From NCBI GenBank assembly GCA_033852075.1, contig JAWSVC010000020.1, forward strand, positions 1 through 64,000: a DNA stretch of 64,000 nt. Reading direction: 5' to 3'. Source of the stretch: QZLE01 sp033852075 (GTDB taxonomy: Bacteria > Pseudomonadota > Gammaproteobacteria > QZLD01). Under the pieces are notes generated by a model. It made no database searches. It saw only the letters and a list, made by a program, of their open reading frames with translations, and was not told the DNA's origin. The translations under genes were made by a program, and so were the position numbers. This document shows, piece after piece, positions 19,560 through 28,429 of this stretch (within the stretch, counting starts at the first letter, position 1; each line of letters begins with the position of its first letter).

Positions 19560-19701
19560 TTTTTCTGATTTTGAAGATGCTGTAATTGTTTATTCTGCAT
19601 TGTCGGCCTGAGCAGAAGCTGTTGTTACAAGGAATGTAAAAGATTTCAGAAAGTCTCAACTTCCTGTTTTTGAACCTATCGAATTTATAGCGACATTCTA
19701 A
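19549..19701 (+). pseudogene. C-terminal remnant of a PIN-domain (VapC-like) toxin
   Basis: In a frame different from hipA the sequence reads TDFSDFEDAVIVYSALSA, a TGA at 19609-19611, then AEAVVTRNVKDFRKS and PVFEPIEFIATF. The DFEDA...A...VTRN.KDF....PV..P.EF pattern is the C-terminal part of PIN-domain toxins. The stop falls where relatives usually have Gly, so a single GGA-to-TGA change would explain it. The N-terminal two thirds are missing, replaced by the end of hipA. Confidence 0.75.
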
Positions 19702-19715
19702 TCAAACTAATTTGA

Positions 19716-20942
19716 TTAAAACTTATAAGAAATCTGCATTACAAGCATATTCCATTTTCTATCAACTCCATCCTGGTTGATGCCTGGTTCTTTTAGTATA
19801 TCGAAATTACCATCTATGAAGTGATATTCTGCTTTAAGTAATGTATTTTCGTAAATATCCCAATCAGCGCCGATTACCCATTGTTTGCGATATTTATTGA
19901 ATGGCGAATCGTAATCAAAATTACCGTCAACTTCTTCTTTTGCATAGTGGTAACTTATGAATCCTTCGACATCGTAGGTGAATCTGTATGCTCCTTGTAT
20001 ATAATAGCTATCGGTTTTGGCAACAGATTTAGATGAAATATTAGTTGTAAGAGCAGGAATATAGTCATTGTAATAATGAGTGATAGCTCTATTCATATAT
20101 TCCGCTGTAATCGTATAGTTTTCATTGTTGTATTTGGCTGAGATTAGATTATTTCTGGCAAGTTGATTCCATGATCTATTTATAATTCCCACTAGTGGGG
20201 CAGGGATTCCGGTTAAATCAATAGTTTTAATTTTTGCTTGGCTGTGTGATACACTAATTTCAAGCCCTAGACTAGGTTGTTCATATATTGCCTGGATAAC
20301 TTGTCCTGTTACTCCTTCAAATCCGGTAACATAATCAAGAAGTTCAGGTGCTGTTGAAAAATAATCTTCTTCGTTATCTGCAAGTTTGGCGTTTTGATAA
20401 AGAATCCTGAAATTTCCGATATCTGTTTTCCGGGTATAGTCTAGTGAAATACCGTCGCCGTATAAAGTAAGATATCTATCATATTCACTATATAGAGTTT
20501 GGTCAGAGAAAATTCCTACATGAGTGAATGGAATGTTGCGGTTATTGTTGAATATTCCGTATGTGGTTTTAATTCTTCCTGCGTTTATTGTGAACTCATT
20601 TTCAAAAGATGAGATAAGGTTATATGACGCAAATAAGTAGTCTAGTGAAAGATTCTTTTCATTGCAGTTTGCATCTCCAAAATTTCTGGAAACAAGCTGT
20701 GAAGCAAGGATTAGTTTGTTTGTCGGTCTGTATAAAAAGTTAATACCTGCATTGGTAAAATCAAACGAACCACCATTGTCGCTATCTTTTATATATTCAT
20801 TGCCATTGCTATAGATATATCCTTGGTTTAAGAATCCGTGGATTTGAACAGGACCAAGTTCAATGGCTGAAATTTGCATTGAAACCGTAAATAATAAAGA
20901 GGCTACGGTGTATTTGATCATGCTATTTAATCTCAAGTACAT
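19716..20942 (-). CDS. Porin-like outer-membrane protein
   Basis: The mature part has alternating aromatic beta-strand patterns throughout and ends in an outer-membrane-type C-terminus, MQISYKF. A signal peptide (IKYTVASLLFTVSMQISA) precedes it. I chose ATG 20942, which has a GAGGGGGGG ribosome site 4 bases upstream; ATG 20921, one base after the upstream stop, is an alternative. The start lies within the end of the PstS-like gene, so the two are translationally coupled. It is probably a 16- or 18-strand porin. The substrate is unknown, but the partner gene suggests an anion such as phosphate. An 8-bp inverted repeat with no T-run covers its stop (19699-19718). Confidence 0.7.
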   Translation of the reverse strand: MYLRLNSMIKYTVASLLFTVSMQISAIELGPVQIHGFLNQGYIYSNGNEYIKDSDNGGSFDFTNAGINFLYRPTNKLILASQLVSRNFGDANCNEKNLSLDYLFASYNLISSFENEFTINAGRIKTTYGIFNNNRNIPFTHVGIFSDQTLYSEYDRYLTLYGDGISLDYTRKTDIGNFRILYQNAKLADNEEDYFSTAPELLDYVTGFEGVTGQVIQAIYEQPSLGLEISVSHSQAKIKTIDLTGIPAPLVGIINRSWNQLARNNLISAKYNNENYTITAEYMNRAITHYYNDYIPALTTNISSKSVAKTDSYYIQGAYRFTYDVEGFISYHYAKEEVDGNFDYDSPFNKYRKQWVIGADWDIYENTLLKAEYHFIDGNFDILKEPGINQDGVDRKWNMLVMQISYKF

Positions 20943-21336
20943 AAATCCCCCCCTCATCGTTTGCGTTGCTGATATAACCAATGCTTCCATATGTACTTTT
21001 GATTTTTTCAACTACTTCTTCTTCGGTATTAACTGATATTGGTTTTTCTCCAAAACCAGAAAATAGGATGATGTCCCAGTTTCTAGAAAACTGCCTTGGG
21101 TGTACTTTTAAAATATCCTTGCATAAATCAAGATGTAGAGTGCTTTCTTTAGGTAGAGTTATTACTCTAATAGGGGTGCCATCGGGCCAGTATCTTGCCT
21201 TGCCAGAAAATATTGCTTTTATTAGGTTCCCATTAATATCAATGCCTTGCTGTGGCATAGAAGTAATAATTTCTACGCCATGTACATAGCTTGCTGTAAA
21301 TAGAGCAATTATTGTAACTATTTTTTTTACAGGCAT
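20923..21336 (-). CDS. Small PstS-like periplasmic substrate-binding protein
   Basis: This is a 137-residue exported protein with signal MPVKKIVTIIALFTASYVHG. The rest (LIKAIFSGKARYWPDGTPI ... YGSIGYISNAN) resembles the short phosphate-binding-like proteins of the PstS superfamily that lack a full two-lobed fold. I use ATG 21336; the more upstream in-frame start is TTG with no ribosome site. It leads a minus-strand set with a porin downstream and a kinase/regulator pair upstream. In known genomes such small proteins sit beside porins and sensors. A role in ligand capture or sensing is inference. Confidence 0.7.
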   Translation of the reverse strand: MPVKKIVTIIALFTASYVHGVEIITSMPQQGIDINGNLIKAIFSGKARYWPDGTPIRVITLPKESTLHLDLCKDILKVHPRQFSRNWDIILFSGFGEKPISVNTEEEVVEKIKSTYGSIGYISNANDEGGIYVLEIK

Positions 21337-21426
21337 TAATAAAAAAATTCCCTTAAAACTAGGCACCAATTATGCGCCATATCCCCATTTAATTCTATAG
21401 ATTTATTTTTGCTAGATTAATATTAG

Positions 21427-23889
21427 TTAATGTGTAGTATGGATTTTGGTAATTAATTTTTCAATAGAAACTGGTTTTTTAATTATACAATATCCCATTG
21501 TTTTGCATTGAGTGTTAATTTCTTCTTTATTTTCTCCAGTGATTATTATTGCTGGTATTTTATGTCCGGCAATTTTGTTTAGCTGTTCAATTGCATCAAG
21601 GCCGGTAGTGTTATTTTGCAATGAGTAATCAGATAAAATTAAAGAGCAATTTTTTATATCATTTTCTTCTAAATCTTCTATTTCATCAATAGATGAAATC
21701 AGAATAGGTTCGCATGATAGTTTCTTTAATATGGTATCGATGGCATCAAGGCAACTCAAATCATCATCAATACATATAACTCTTTTATCTTTAAGTAGTT
21801 CTTTGGTTTTTTCTATTAAATTATCTTGGTTACCTGATTTATCAGGATTATTATCCTGAAAGTCAGCAGTAAAAATACTAAGTTCTGAATCACTTATTTG
21901 AAAATCATGAATAGCATTGTTTAATGTTAAGATATCAATTGTTTTATTAGATGGCTTAACCATAGGAACTGATACTGAAAACATTGTTCCTTTGCCAACC
22001 TGAGATTTTAAGGTTATTTCGGCATTAAGTATTGAAGCCATTTTTTTAACAATTGCCAAACCTAGTCCGAACCTGCTTTCACCTTTGTCTGATACAGTTT
22101 TTCCTTTTACAAATTCCTGGAATATATTTTCTTGCTCGCTTTCTGGTATGCCGGGGCCGGTATCCCACACCTGAATAGATAAATAATTTCCATGGCGCCT
22201 ACATCCTAATAATATTTTACCTTTTGATGTGTAGCGAATAGCGTTGGATATGAAATTTTGCAGGATATGTTTTAAGAAGCGCCTGTCGCTATTAACCATG
22301 CATGATGAATTAACTACTTTGAATTCAAGTCCCCATTTATTAGCTAAAACTTTAAAGTTAGTATCTAAAAGATTAAAGGTATCTGTGATACAAAAGTTTT
22401 CTAAATTGGGTTTAATTTCCCCTGCGTCGAGTTTTGAAATATCAACAAGTTCTTTAATCATCTGTTCTGCCATATTAAGTGCAGATATAGATTTAGTAGC
22501 TGTATTTTGATCCTGATTATCAGTTTGGTTGCTGTTTAAATATAGAGAGGAAAGATAAAGTTTTGCTGCATTAAGTGGTTGCATTAAATCGTGACTAACC
22601 GCTGCAAGAAAACGGGTTTTACTTTTGTTTGCGGTAACAGCTTCATCTTTAGCGTGTAGGTAGTCTTCATTCAGGCTTCGTAACTTTTCAGTGCGCTCAC
22701 CAATGTTATTTATCATACTGTTAATGGATATTGCCAGTTTTCCTAACTCATCGTTACTTGTTACTTCTGCCTGTTGGTTAAGATCTCCGGCGCGAACCTT
22801 TTCTGCTACTTGAGAAAGGCTGCCAATTTGTACGGTAACTTTGCGGATAAATACCAATGCCAAGAAGTTAAATGCCAAAACCATGAGTGTTGTTATGACG
22901 ATAAAGCGGGATTTAAGGCCATCAGATGCTTTATAAAGTTGATCTTTTTTATGAACTAGAATTATGTTCCAGTCAAAGTCAGCGAAATAGTAATTCCAGC
23001 CAATCATTTCCGTAGAACATTTTGCATCAGATTTGGAGTTACCCCACTGAATTCTTGTTGTACTATCAGGGTTTTTAGGAAGGTTTTTTAACTCCTTAAT
23101 AATTCCGGACTTACATATTTCTCCATAGGCTTTTTCAGTAAAGTCAGGTGGAATTTTTATCTTATATTCATTGTTAAAGATTAATAGTTGTCCACCGCTG
23201 CGGATTGATAATCTTGATATCAATGACTGAACACTATTTATTATTTGTTCTTCCCGTTTTTGTACCTCTTCAAGCATGTTGCTTGAGAAGAAATCCATGC
23301 CAATATACATGGATAATTCTGGAACGAACTTATAGTAGATGTTTTTCTCGATTTCTTGTTCGTTTTCAATTTCCCAGTATCGGATAAATGTGCCTTTGTC
23401 CTTGTTTAGATGTAAAAGGATTGGGCTATCGTATGCATCTTTTAACAGGATTTTGTTCTTATTTCTAAGTTCGGGGTTGCCGTGGAAAATGATTTTTTCG
23501 TTAGCATCTATTACTAATAATTGACCTGAAGAAAGGGGTTGTAGGTTGTCAAACTCTTTAACAAGTAACTGCTTGCGTTTTTCAATGTCAGATTCAGAAA
23601 TCTGATGAAAAATATTTAAAATAAAATTTATTTGTAGCTCGGTTATTTCTTGTTGTTTTTTCTGTCGCTCATCAATTGAAGATTTCCAATATGAGTCAAT
23701 TGCAGTTAACTCACCACGAATCAGTGTTACAACGTTATCAAGAAAAGTTCTAGCGACGGTTTCTTCGTTTTTATATAGCTGCTTTTCCAGATATGGTGCC
23801 GCAAATACTAATAGCCCAATGAAAAATATTACGATCACTGTTTGGACGTAAATAAATACTTTTCGAAATAGGCTGGAGGAAATTATCAT
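21427..23889 (-). CDS. Hybrid sensor histidine kinase with C-terminal receiver
   Basis: This 820-residue protein has a membrane helix at about 10-30, a long periplasmic sensor region (about 35-320, Cache-like), a second helix near 325-345, and HAMP and a helical linker to about 420. HisKA carries SHDLMQPLNAAK with the phospho-His near residue 433. HATPase boxes are NFISNAIRY, WDTGPGIP and RFGLGLAIV. The receiver spans about 690-818 with VICIDDD, phospho-acceptor Asp near 754 in LILSDYSL, and Lys in IIKKPV. It ends 10 bases after the LuxR-type regulator and so belongs to the same operon. It probably senses a periplasmic ligand, perhaps through the PstS-like protein. All catalytic motifs are intact. 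Confidence 0.9.
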   Translation of the reverse strand: MIISSSLFRKVFIYVQTVIVIFFIGLLVFAAPYLEKQLYKNEETVARTFLDNVVTLIRGELTAIDSYWKSSIDERQKKQQEITELQINFILNIFHQISESDIEKRKQLLVKEFDNLQPLSSGQLLVIDANEKIIFHGNPELRNKNKILLKDAYDSPILLHLNKDKGTFIRYWEIENEQEIEKNIYYKFVPELSMYIGMDFFSSNMLEEVQKREEQIINSVQSLISRLSIRSGGQLLIFNNEYKIKIPPDFTEKAYGEICKSGIIKELKNLPKNPDSTTRIQWGNSKSDAKCSTEMIGWNYYFADFDWNIILVHKKDQLYKASDGLKSRFIVITTLMVLAFNFLALVFIRKVTVQIGSLSQVAEKVRAGDLNQQAEVTSNDELGKLAISINSMINNIGERTEKLRSLNEDYLHAKDEAVTANKSKTRFLAAVSHDLMQPLNAAKLYLSSLYLNSNQTDNQDQNTATKSISALNMAEQMIKELVDISKLDAGEIKPNLENFCITDTFNLLDTNFKVLANKWGLEFKVVNSSCMVNSDRRFLKHILQNFISNAIRYTSKGKILLGCRRHGNYLSIQVWDTGPGIPESEQENIFQEFVKGKTVSDKGESRFGLGLAIVKKMASILNAEITLKSQVGKGTMFSVSVPMVKPSNKTIDILTLNNAIHDFQISDSELSIFTADFQDNNPDKSGNQDNLIEKTKELLKDKRVICIDDDLSCLDAIDTILKKLSCEPILISSIDEIEDLEENDIKNCSLILSDYSLQNNTTGLDAIEQLNKIAGHKIPAIIITGENKEEINTQCKTMGYCIIKKPVSIEKLITKIHTTH

Positions 23890-23898
23890 TATTATTTT

Positions 23899-24543
23899 CT
23901 ACTCGGATAATTCAACTTTATCGCTAACATCTAGTTTTTTTGCAATAAGTGCAGCGTGAGTTCTGGTATTAACTCCTAGAGTTTTTATGATTGCAGAAAT
24001 ATGGCACTTAACCGTTGAGAGAGATAAGTTTAAGTCGGATGCTATTTGTTTATTTAAAAGCCCATCAGTTAGCATCAGGAGTATCTCAAATTGGCGCGGA
24101 GATAGTTTTTTAATGTTTTGATAAGTTTCAAGATCACTATTTTCATTATTTAAATTGTCATTTGGCGGCATTATTTCTTCTCCATTCATAATCTTTTTTA
24201 TGGTTTCAATAATGATATCAGTAGAAGAAGACTTTGATATAAATGCCGCAGCACCATAGCTATGAGCTTTTTGAATAATGTCTGGACTATCGTTGGCAGA
24301 TATAACAATTATAGGGACTTCTTTTAGTTGACCCTGAAGAAATAAGAGTCCAGAGAATCCATAAACGCCAGGGATATTAAGGTCTAATAATACAAAATCG
24401 AAACTGTTAGATTCCTCAACTACTTGTTGAAGAGATTTCAGGCATTGAGCTTCATAAATGGCAATGTCAGGGAATGCTCTAGTTAGGAGTCCCTTTATTG
24501 CATCTCTAAAAAGAGGGTGATCTTCAGCAATTAAACATTTCAT
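23899..24543 (-). CDS. LuxR/NarL-family response regulator
   Basis: This 214-residue protein has a receiver domain with EDHP (residues 7-10), phospho-acceptor Asp54 in LLDLNIPG, and Lys in AAFISKSSS. A C-terminal LuxR HTH lies at about 145-205 (LSPRQFEILLMLTDGLLNK, QIASDLNLSLSTVKCHI). It is the first gene of the kinase operon, so kinase and regulator are cognate. The target genes are probably the porin and PstS-like genes downstream, but this is inference. It is preceded by a long non-coding region. Confidence 0.9.
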   Translation of the reverse strand: MKCLIAEDHPLFRDAIKGLLTRAFPDIAIYEAQCLKSLQQVVEESNSFDFVLLDLNIPGVYGFSGLLFLQGQLKEVPIIVISANDSPDIIQKAHSYGAAAFISKSSSTDIIIETIKKIMNGEEIMPPNDNLNNENSDLETYQNIKKLSPRQFEILLMLTDGLLNKQIASDLNLSLSTVKCHISAIIKTLGVNTRTHAALIAKKLDVSDKVELSE

Positions 24544-24704
24544 AGTATTTTGATCCCTGTATTAAAGTTTTCCTAAAGTTTATCAGAACATCTCTCATTT
24601 GCTTTGATAACGCAGGTTGATTAACCAGGTCCCCATAAATTTTTCCAAGGTATAGCCTAAATTCGCTAATGAACTTATATTTATACCAATTTTATGGTGT
24701 TTTT

Positions 24705-24726
24705 CAATCATACCAAAGTATGATTG
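24705..24726. promoter_or_regulatory. Perfect 9-bp inverted repeat in the 24.5-25.3 kb intergenic region
   Basis: CAATCATAC, a 4-base spacer and GTATGATTG form a perfect dyad about 160 bases upstream of the response regulator. No T-run follows, so it is more like an operator than a terminator. A second dyad, ATGATAT-GTAA-ATATCAT, is at about 24790-24807. The 787-base gap 24544-25330 holds these and two hairpin-ended elements listed separately. Confidence 0.4.
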
Positions 24727-24830
24727 CGCATATGCAAAATTAGAATATTATTATTTACATGATCGTCTTGTAGATTATGAGCTGAATAATGATATGTAAA
24801 TATCATGAATGTATTGGATACGAGTTAATT

Positions 24831-24936
24831 ATGGGGAAAGTTAATGTAAATCTATATGTAGATTTATGGGGAACAACGGGAAAACCGCTTATTGTTTATT
24901 GAGTTTTAAAACTGGATTTGCAATAAGCGGTTTTTT
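24831..24936 (+). ncRNA. Candidate small RNA or short-ORF transcript ending in a terminator (element 1)
   Basis: A 13-bp stem AAACCGCTTATTG / CAATAAGCGGTTT (24882-24894 and 24921-24933) with a T-run ends the element. A GGGGAACA block precedes it. A 23-codon ORF starts at ATG 24831 and ends at 24902, inside the hairpin, with only a weak ribosome site. The block and hairpin resemble those of 25105-25218. Function unknown. Confidence 0.45.
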
Positions 24937-25104
24937 AAATGATTAAATATTAATTTTTTAGGGTAAATTCGTACTAAAGTACTATTGTTTGATTCTGAAA
25001 AATGAATATTATAGAAAGCATATCCAGCGCGGCTGATATCTAGAGAGAGCGCGTTTGATAAAAACCAGACATTCACCGTGTCCTAATTTTTGAATGTTTG
25101 GTAA

Positions 25105-25218
25105 CAAAGTAGTTAAAACGGGGTAATATGGGGCCATAGAATATATGGGAATATTGGGGAACACCCGCTTGTTGCATAATAAGATTAATATCTAATTGTG
25201 CATCAAGCGGGTTTTTTT
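25105..25218 (+). ncRNA. Candidate small RNA ending in a terminator (element 2)
   Basis: It has a GGGG-rich stretch (several ATGGGG/TTGGGG steps at about 25119-25160), then GGGGAACA and a hairpin ACCCGCTTG / CAAGCGGGT followed by seven T (25163-25218). The order G-block, GGGGAACA, CCGCTT-type stem is shared with the element 270 bases upstream. The downstream gene starts 112 bases later, so attenuation of the transporter gene is also possible. Confidence 0.45.
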
Positions 25219-25330
25219 GTATGGAGGAAATAAACCTGAAGGAAAAACTTAGAAAATAAAAAGTAATATTGTAACAATTAATAAAAAGAGTTAATATGTG
25301 ACAATATTACATTTTACGGAGATTGTTGTT

Positions 25331-26290
25331 ATGTGGCGTATCCTTCAGTTAATGCAAAAAAATTTAGTTATTGCCATACCTTTCTTGATGATAAGTGGAA
25401 TATTGTTTGGATATTTAACTGATGCATCCTTTCTAAAGGTGACTATTATTCCTTTAACTTTCTTGATGGTTTATCCAATGATGATAAATCTTCAAATTGA
25501 AAAATTAATGCAGGGTGGTGGAGCTAAGGTGCAATTGACCGCTCAAGCAATTAATTTTTTGGTTATTCCTTTTGTGGCTTTTTTCTTAGGCAGCTATTTT
25601 TATTCTGATTCTCCAGCAATTATCCTTGGTTTGTTGTTGGCTGCCTTATTGCCGACAAGTGGTATGACTATTTCTTGGACTGGATTTGCTAAAGGAAATA
25701 TGGCAGCAGCAATTAAAATGACGGTGATAGGATTAATCTTAGGCTCTATTATTACCCCTTTGTATATAAAAATGCTTGCAGGAGCATCAATTGAGATACC
25801 TATGGTAAAGATATTTACTCAGATATTTCTAATAGTATTTTTGCCTATGTTTGCTGGAATCGTAACCAGAAAGGTAATCGTTAAAAAAATTGGTCAAGAA
25901 AAATATAACGATAATTTAAAAACTAAATTTCCATTATTTTCTACTTTAGGAGTGTTGGGCATAGTATTTGTGGCTATGGCTTTGAAGGCTAAGGATATTA
26001 CATCTGATCCTCAGATTTTGTTAAAAATATTATTGCCATTGGCAGTAATTTATTTACTTAACTATTTTATAAGCACAATAGTTGGAAAGTTTTTCTTTAA
26101 AAGAGAAGATGCAATTGCATTAGTTTACGGAACCGTTATGCGCAATTTATCTATTGCTTTGGCAATTGCCATGACAGCTTTTGCAGAGCAGGGAGCAGAG
26201 ATAGCTATTGTGGTTGCACTTGCATATATTATTCAAGTGCAGTCAGCATCTTGGTACATGAAATTTACAGATAGGATTTTTGTTAAGTAA
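25331..26290 (+). CDS. BASS/ACR3-type membrane transporter (arsenic-resistance-protein-like)
   Basis: This is a 319-residue, strongly hydrophobic protein with about ten membrane helices. The segment LLPTSGMTISWTGFAKGN and the later YGTVMRNLSIALAIA match the paired discontinuous helices of the bile acid:sodium symporter / arsenite (ACR3) superfamily. I use ATG 25331, with GGAG about 10 bases upstream; a GTG at 25298 is the alternative. Proteins of this set are often annotated as arsenic resistance protein, but no arsR or arsC is nearby. Next to a persulfide-reductase-type gene, an anionic sulfur or organic acid substrate is possible. Substrate assignment is inference. Confidence 0.7.
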   Translation: MWRILQLMQKNLVIAIPFLMISGILFGYLTDASFLKVTIIPLTFLMVYPMMINLQIEKLMQGGGAKVQLTAQAINFLVIPFVAFFLGSYFYSDSPAIILGLLLAALLPTSGMTISWTGFAKGNMAAAIKMTVIGLILGSIITPLYIKMLAGASIEIPMVKIFTQIFLIVFLPMFAGIVTRKVIVKKIGQEKYNDNLKTKFPLFSTLGVLGIVFVAMALKAKDITSDPQILLKILLPLAVIYLLNYFISTIVGKFFFKREDAIALVYGTVMRNLSIALAIAMTAFAEQGAEIAIVVALAYIIQVQSASWYMKFTDRIFVK

Positions 26291-26478
26291 GCAAAATAGA
26301 GTGAATCGGGAAAATTTTCACAATTCACTAAAGGTAATATTGTTTCATTCTTGAAACGGGTGTAGTATCTGTAATAAGGTTACATAAGGGGTTGTGGAAT
26401 ATTATTGCTTTTCATATTTGTTTTATATAGAAATCGCAATTGATAGAACTATATTTAAATAGTAGATAGCTTAATGCG

Positions 26479-26490
26479 AAATCGCGATTT
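26479..26490. promoter_or_regulatory. 12-bp perfect palindrome upstream of the persulfide reductase gene
   Basis: AAATCGCGATTT lies 98 bases before the 26588 start, in a 297-base gap with no other recognisable content. A related half-site (GAAATCGCAATTG) occurs about 45 bases upstream. Possible regulator site; no regulator identified. Confidence 0.35.
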
Positions 26491-26587
26491 AAGTGACGTT
26501 ATAAATTTATAAACCATTTGATAATAACCGTTTTGCATTAAATTATAGTGAATTTAGTCTTATATCTTAACTTTCGAGGTAAATTAC

Positions 26588-28279
26588 ATGGCACAGAAAA
26601 TAGTTGTAATAGGTGGTTCAGCTGCTGGACCAAAGGCGGCGGCAAAAGCACGAAGAATGGATCCGGATGCTGAAATAACCATTATTCAAAAGGCTGATAA
26701 TCTTAGTATGGCATCATGTGGTTATCCTTATTTTATCGGTGGGTTGTTTGATGAAGAATTAAAACTTATTTGTACTCCTACTGGTGTACCGCGTGATACT
26801 CAATTTTATTTTAAAGTTAAAGCAATAAATGCAATCGTTGGCACTGAGGTTACTGAGATTGATCGTGAGTCAAAGACGGTAAAAGCCGTTCATGTTAAGA
26901 CTGGCGAGCAAATGGAAGAGAAATATGACAAGTTGGTTATCTGTACCGGTTCTAAACCAATTCGTCCAAATATTCCAGGCATTGATCTTGAAGGAGTATC
27001 TCATCTACACACAATGGAAGATGCTCGCTATTTGAAAGAAGAAGCGCTGAAAAAGTCTGCCAAGCATGTTGTTGTCGTTGGTGGTGGACTAATTGGTATC
27101 GAGGTTTGTGAGGCGTTTACCCTTGCTGGTATCAAAATCACAGTTGTTGAACGTGCTGACCAAATTCTTACATTCTTAGACCCTGAAATGGCTAAGCTTG
27201 TTGAAAGACATATTAAGAGCAAAGGTTCTAATGTTATTACTGGTGCTGCGGTTGAAGAGATCAAAGGCAAAGGAGGCAAGGTTTCCGGTGTTAAATTAAG
27301 TAACGGTGAAACAATTGCCTGTGATCTTGTTGTAAGTGCAATCGGTGTAAGACCAAATGCTGATCTAGCTGTAAATGCCGGTTTAGATATTGGTGAAACT
27401 GGTGGAATTTTGGTTGATAAATTTATGCAGACTAGTGATGAAGCTATATATGCTGCTGGTGACTGTGTTGAAGTATTGAATTTGGTTACTAATAAGAAGA
27501 TGCATTGGCCAATGGGTGATGCAGCTAACCTGCAGGGTAGGGTTATTGGTCAAAATATCACAATTGGTAACAAAGAAGTTTATGACGGAGTGGTTGGAAC
27601 CGGTATCTGTAAAGTATTTGACTTTGTTGCAGGCAGTACCGGCCTTTCTGAGTCAATGGCAAAGGCTGATGGTTTGGATGTAATAACAACTATCCAGGCA
27701 GCTCCAGACAAGCCGACATTTATGGGGGCTATGCCTGTTGTTATTAAAATGGTAGCAGACAATAAAACTGGTAAGCTTCTTGGTGTACAGGCGGTTGGTA
27801 CTGGTGATGTATCTAAGAGAATCGCTCAGGCAGCTATGGCAATGCACGCTAAAATGAATGTATCTGACTTGATAAGTTTGGATCTTCCATATGCTCCTCC
27901 ATTCTCGCCAGCAATCGATAACTTTATTACGGCAGCTCATGTTCTTGAAAACAAAATGCTTGGTCGTATGAAAGGCATAAGTGCTACCGAGGTTAAGCAA
28001 AAGCTGGATAATAAACAAGATATCTGTTTACTTGATGTGCGTGGTCCGGATGAGTTTGAAGATATGCGTTTTGGGTTTGGTGAGCTCGAGATTCCGCTAG
28101 GAGCTCTAAGGGCAAATACCGATAAACTACCTGAAGATAAAAATGCCGAGATTATTGCATATTGTAAGATATCTCTAAGGGGTTATGAAGCAGCACTATT
28201 CCTTGAGTCTATTGGTTATACCAATGTTAAGGTTCTTGAAGGGGGCATTGTTTCGTGGCCTTATGATAGGGCCAAGTAA
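26588..28279 (+). CDS. CoA-disulfide/persulfide reductase with C-terminal rhodanese domain
   Basis: This 563-residue protein starts with an FAD-binding GGSAAG motif, then SMASCGYPYF with the redox Cys44 of the CoA-disulfide reductase/Npsr group. A second nucleotide-binding site (VVVVGGGLIGIE, about 160-171) binds NAD(P)H, and YAAGDCVE closes the FAD site. A dimerisation domain leads to a rhodanese domain (about 465-563) with active-site loop Cys526 in YCKISLRGYEAA. Shewanella Npsr of this architecture reduces CoA persulfide and polysulfide with NADH. The same job, cytosolic reduction of persulfides, is likely here. The transporter upstream and the Lpd-like gene downstream suggest a sulfur-redox set. 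Confidence 0.87.
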   Translation: MAQKIVVIGGSAAGPKAAAKARRMDPDAEITIIQKADNLSMASCGYPYFIGGLFDEELKLICTPTGVPRDTQFYFKVKAINAIVGTEVTEIDRESKTVKAVHVKTGEQMEEKYDKLVICTGSKPIRPNIPGIDLEGVSHLHTMEDARYLKEEALKKSAKHVVVVGGGLIGIEVCEAFTLAGIKITVVERADQILTFLDPEMAKLVERHIKSKGSNVITGAAVEEIKGKGGKVSGVKLSNGETIACDLVVSAIGVRPNADLAVNAGLDIGETGGILVDKFMQTSDEAIYAAGDCVEVLNLVTNKKMHWPMGDAANLQGRVIGQNITIGNKEVYDGVVGTGICKVFDFVAGSTGLSESMAKADGLDVITTIQAAPDKPTFMGAMPVVIKMVADNKTGKLLGVQAVGTGDVSKRIAQAAMAMHAKMNVSDLISLDLPYAPPFSPAIDNFITAAHVLENKMLGRMKGISATEVKQKLDNKQDICLLDVRGPDEFEDMRFGFGELEIPLGALRANTDKLPEDKNAEIIAYCKISLRGYEAALFLESIGYTNVKVLEGGIVSWPYDRAK

Positions 28280-28301
28280 TATATAATTTGTTACTTTTAA
28301 T

Positions 28302-28348
28302 TTTTAGCTGTATTGATGGTTTAGGCTGTTCAATACAGCTAAAATTTT
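28302..28348 (+). terminator. Strong hairpin between the persulfide reductase and Lpd-like genes
   Basis: A 14-bp perfect stem TTTTAGCTGTATTG / CAATACAGCTAAAA is followed by four T. It works as a terminator for the upstream gene and makes the 28430 gene likely to have its own promoter. Confidence 0.7.
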
Positions 28349-28429
28349 GCCTAATTAAAATGGTTGGTTTTGGTATATAGTTAATATCAAAATTATTATC
28401 ACGGTAACATCGCAATCAAAAGGTGAAAA

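Noticed and set aside
24831..24902. A short ORF that resembled a PqqA-like peptide
   Set aside because: It has no Glu-Tyr pair, no conserved counterpart in the similar element downstream, and no pqq genes nearby.
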